Shown here piece after piece: positions 62,701 to 64,000 of a stretch of 64,000 nucleotides of DNA. The stretch is from the NCBI RefSeq assembly GCF_001625695.1, contig NZ_AUXY01000122.1:124001-188000 (forward strand). The letters run 5' to 3'. The position numbers and the translations under genes were made by a program. Below the pieces are notes generated by a model. The model made no database searches and had not been told where the DNA came from. It worked only from the letters and a program-made list of their open reading frames with translations. This stretch comes from Pseudoalteromonas luteoviolacea H33-S. Its GTDB lineage: Bacteria > Pseudomonadota > Gammaproteobacteria > Enterobacterales > Alteromonadaceae. How positions within the stretch are numbered: position 1 is the stretch's first letter; the number at the start of each line of letters is the position of its first letter.

Positions 62701-64000
62701 GTTAAATCGTAAACTTCAACACCGTCTTCTAATTCGTAGCACGCAGCTCGATTAAGCGCATTGGCACAGTTGTCACCATAAATACCAAATGACTCTGAAC
62801 CAACAGTTTTTTCATATGAGCCGTACTCTATTTCAGTTTTATCGTTTAGCTTTTCAAAAACATCTGATTGATATTGTACTAATAGATCTTCAATAATTAA
62901 TTCCGCAGAAACTTGCACCCCAGGCGATGACGCCATGAAGTTAGCGTTTGAATCTACTTTAAATTGCGTAGTTAGATTAACTGGTTGACCCACTTGAATC
63001 TCATCAGGGTACTTCAAGTCCATTGTGAGTGGAATATCAGCTTCAACCCAACCGCCAAATAAATCTAAACCACCGACGTAATGGATTTTACCGTGCGCTA
63101 ACACTCTGAAGATAGTTGCCTCAGCAGGAGTCCCTGTTTCAGGAATATCCCACGTCATCTTGGTTTCAGTTGACGCCCAATCAGGTGAACTCATACCGAG
63201 TAATTCAAGCACGGTATTGTTACCCCAATAACTGCCCTCACCACTTGCGTCACCGGAAAAGCTAATGGTCATGGCTTCCATGTCTAATACATCAACGGTA
63301 ATGTTTGCCACATCTGTGGTGTTATATTGATCATAAACGATGACTTCTAAGTTATACGTAGCGGTGTTCTCAAAGTCTAAACGAGAAATGTCAGGGCTGA
63401 TGCTCAATACACCCGTTTGTGCATCTAGCACTAAGTCACCATCTGTGTTGCCACTTAGAATTTGGAAAGTAACAAAGTCACCGACATCATTAGGGTCAGC
63501 CAAAATAGTGCCAATTTCAGTACCACTTGAAGAAGCTTCGCTCACAGTGAAAGATTGCGCTTCAATGGTGGGCGCATTGTTCACGGCAATACTCACACCG
63601 TCTTGCACTAACATGGTTGCAGCACCGACTGTAAACACTTTATAAGTGATATTGTCGATAACTTGCGTTGTGCCTGAATCAACCCACTGGTTGTTCGCCG
63701 CACCAATGTAGTCATCATCATCACCTAAAATGCGCAAGTTTGAGTTGCTGCTGACACTTTTATTCAATGTGATTGAGTTTGCACCTGAGCCTCGTATATC
63801 AAACACTTCTACGTTACGAACACGAGATGCTTGCGCTGCGAGATTGAGGTTAATACCTGCCCCATCAAAGATCAACGTATCTGTATTACCGCCCCCGTCG
63901 ATACGGGTAAACGTATTATCAGAAATATAAATGGTATCTTCACCGGGACCTGCATACACCGCATCAGCCCCCCCATTGGTGCGAATAACATCATCACCGG
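59775..64000 (-). CDS. Giant secreted RTX/LamG-domain protein (5' end outside window)
   Basis: 1407 residues up to the stop are visible; the frame continues past the window edge. The first residues (GDDVIRTNGGADAVY, GPGEDTIYI) are RTX-like calcium-binding repeats, then NVEVFDIRGSGANSITL, a motif common in very large calcium-binding surface proteins. A cadherin-like domain follows (about 140-245). A central part (about 245-900) with acidic and helical stretches has no family I recognise. Two LamG-like domains follow (about 900-1080 and 1109-1270) and a cadherin/Big-like end (YTPNGSANGASDSFSYVVYD). Adhesion or glycan binding is likely; secretion by a type I system is inferred. No catalytic motif was recognised. 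Confidence 0.8.
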   Translation of the reverse strand, partial: GDDVIRTNGGADAVYAGPGEDTIYISDNTFTRIDGGGNTDTLIFDGAGINLNLAAQASRVRNVEVFDIRGSGANSITLNKSVSSNSNLRILGDDDDYIGAANNQWVDSGTTQVIDNITYKVFTVGAATMLVQDGVSIAVNNAPTIEAQSFTVSEASSSGTEIGTILADPNDVGDFVTFQILSGNTDGDLVLDAQTGVLSISPDISRLDFENTATYNLEVIVYDQYNTTDVANITVDVLDMEAMTISFSGDASGEGSYWGNNTVLELLGMSSPDWASTETKMTWDIPETGTPAEATIFRVLAHGKIHYVGGLDLFGGWVEADIPLTMDLKYPDEIQVGQPVNLTTQFKVDSNANFMASSPGVQVSAELIIEDLLVQYQSDVFEKLNDKTEIEYGSYEKTVGSESFGIYGDNCANALNRAACYELEDGVEVYDLTRELTDDEIATLIAEHHYELSLATTIAHARQVSSNLTYDTSMVDGDYLVDVVYAHLGATDGFEIISTDHSDPLASITPFIRAETTDEEIALYIKNLTRDTLAADIKSTARKAVEKAINLEVDKLRFLAGHDLIDWVSEEVYWGSNWTKWHAKAGMEAVEGTSEQCIDDFYAPVGEDLYRSYKFSTLDTFVSITLDLFQDFELNVEPSAILVLEDGTEIYFDPEEDIVFTPELTHDVNNDGMIDATLTVDVESKFVNNSKMKASYKMPFKFLEFSYNVQEAVCTDAQTYFMGKQGIQYEKGSYGPMMDSEWVFEFSDTDFGGPTEVTLADNSYTTHLSFDLCNTNGVCGEPVLSYNNNVPVASDVTVTGEFIGKSTVSATYAYSDPDGDIEEATRFQWYRSATGNETDAQVIEGELYQSYTLSLDDIDNYVAFCVTPDDGTDLGSPVCSEWTYVESPFHKDLSIMNGFGQSIVFDGTDQSMLQTLNSGFNPNSSYTIEAWVKVNALNPDDNSNLITFTESDNKSKAAIRIFSDGRLRIKATNTTFKSTETINVGQWQHYAISYDQPTQQLSVYLDGELIISEVDAADSSNVYFVWGSGNDGVSKKLNGQIDEIRIWNQALSQARIVAQRSLGASLNDPALMSYYTFDTMVSSDVVDLVGQSTMTLVNEPTLEKYDSYLTLDGNGDYIEIADASDGSIDFAGDNFTASAWIYLEPGSNGSNRNIFAKKISAAPGYKGWSLSVNSANKLQYHHDAVNDGKKTYAAGTFKTGRWYHVAVVADWEGGKVRLYINGNEVASSGNGLGNKRNLSNHKPLRIGAYSHTNTTSNTFKGHIDDVAIWTRALSEDELNVCKDDMVLGCEQDLLIYYDFEQEARKNKAVDRYNGTIFGAAEVNHGLNVKFTTTEYVSFVGKLPGGSGITFGLADAPAYGEVVINEYSGEFTYTPNGSANGASDSFSYVVYDNNNGYSLKQIVTIEFE

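Noticed and set aside
63967..63973. G7 run in the giant secreted protein
   Set aside because: It encodes the normal Gly-Gly of an RTX-like repeat and is too short to call a switch.
1..64000. CRISPR arrays, prophage, integrase or defence genes
   Set aside because: No regularly spaced repeats, phage structural genes or defence-type domains were seen.

Overview
The window comes from a gamma-proteobacterium of the order Alteromonadales, most likely Pseudoalteromonas. The evidence is the moderate, AT-leaning base composition, the complete dcw cluster in gamma-proteobacterial order, LpxC and MurE of the Gram-negative (meso-DAP) type, and the pairing of a NagP-type GlcNAc permease with a GH20 hexosaminidase. 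The genus is inferred from gene content and sequence style, not from a search.

Region 1 (1-22676, all on the minus strand) is a surface polysaccharide locus. In transcription order it encodes: a large SLBB-domain export protein and Wzz; WecA-like initiating transferase; Wzx flippase; a GT-A-like protein; a GT-B glycosyltransferase; the degraded tail of a hexapeptide acetyltransferase; another GT-B enzyme; Wzy polymerase; another GT-B enzyme; ManC and ManB for GDP-mannose; a nucleotide-sugar dehydrogenase; Wza, Wzb and Wzc; WecB; and a glycosyltransferase cut by the window edge. Many junctions are ATGA overlaps. The locus carries two export/length-control sets: SLBB protein plus kinase-less Wzz, and Wza plus BY-kinase Wzc plus phosphatase Wzb. 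The wzy gene has an uninterrupted run of ten G in its reading frame, a candidate phase-variation switch.

Region 2 (22747-25726) holds a DUF481 outer-membrane protein, an MscS-type channel, tRNA-His with a stable-RNA type promoter, and a decayed IS3-family transposase just downstream of the tRNA.

Region 3 (25651-32634) is a GlcNAc/chitin utilisation pair (nagP and a GH20 hexosaminidase), each preceded by a near-identical palindrome that looks like a LacI-family operator. It is followed by an M13 zinc metallopeptidase lipoprotein and MutT.

Region 4 (32648-54157) holds secA, a divergent DUF721 gene, and the full division and cell-wall cluster mraZ-rsmH-ftsL-ftsI-murE-murF-mraY-murD-ftsW-murG-murC-ddlB-ftsQ-ftsA-ftsZ-lpxC, transcribed leftward. 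A four-unit MraZ-box array lies upstream of mraZ.

Region 5 (54525-64000) has a rightward membrane-bound GGDEF-EAL c-di-GMP enzyme, a lipoprotein alkaline phosphatase with a candidate Pho box, and the C-terminal 1407 residues of a giant secreted protein with RTX-like, cadherin-like and two LamG-like domains, whose 5' end lies beyond the window.
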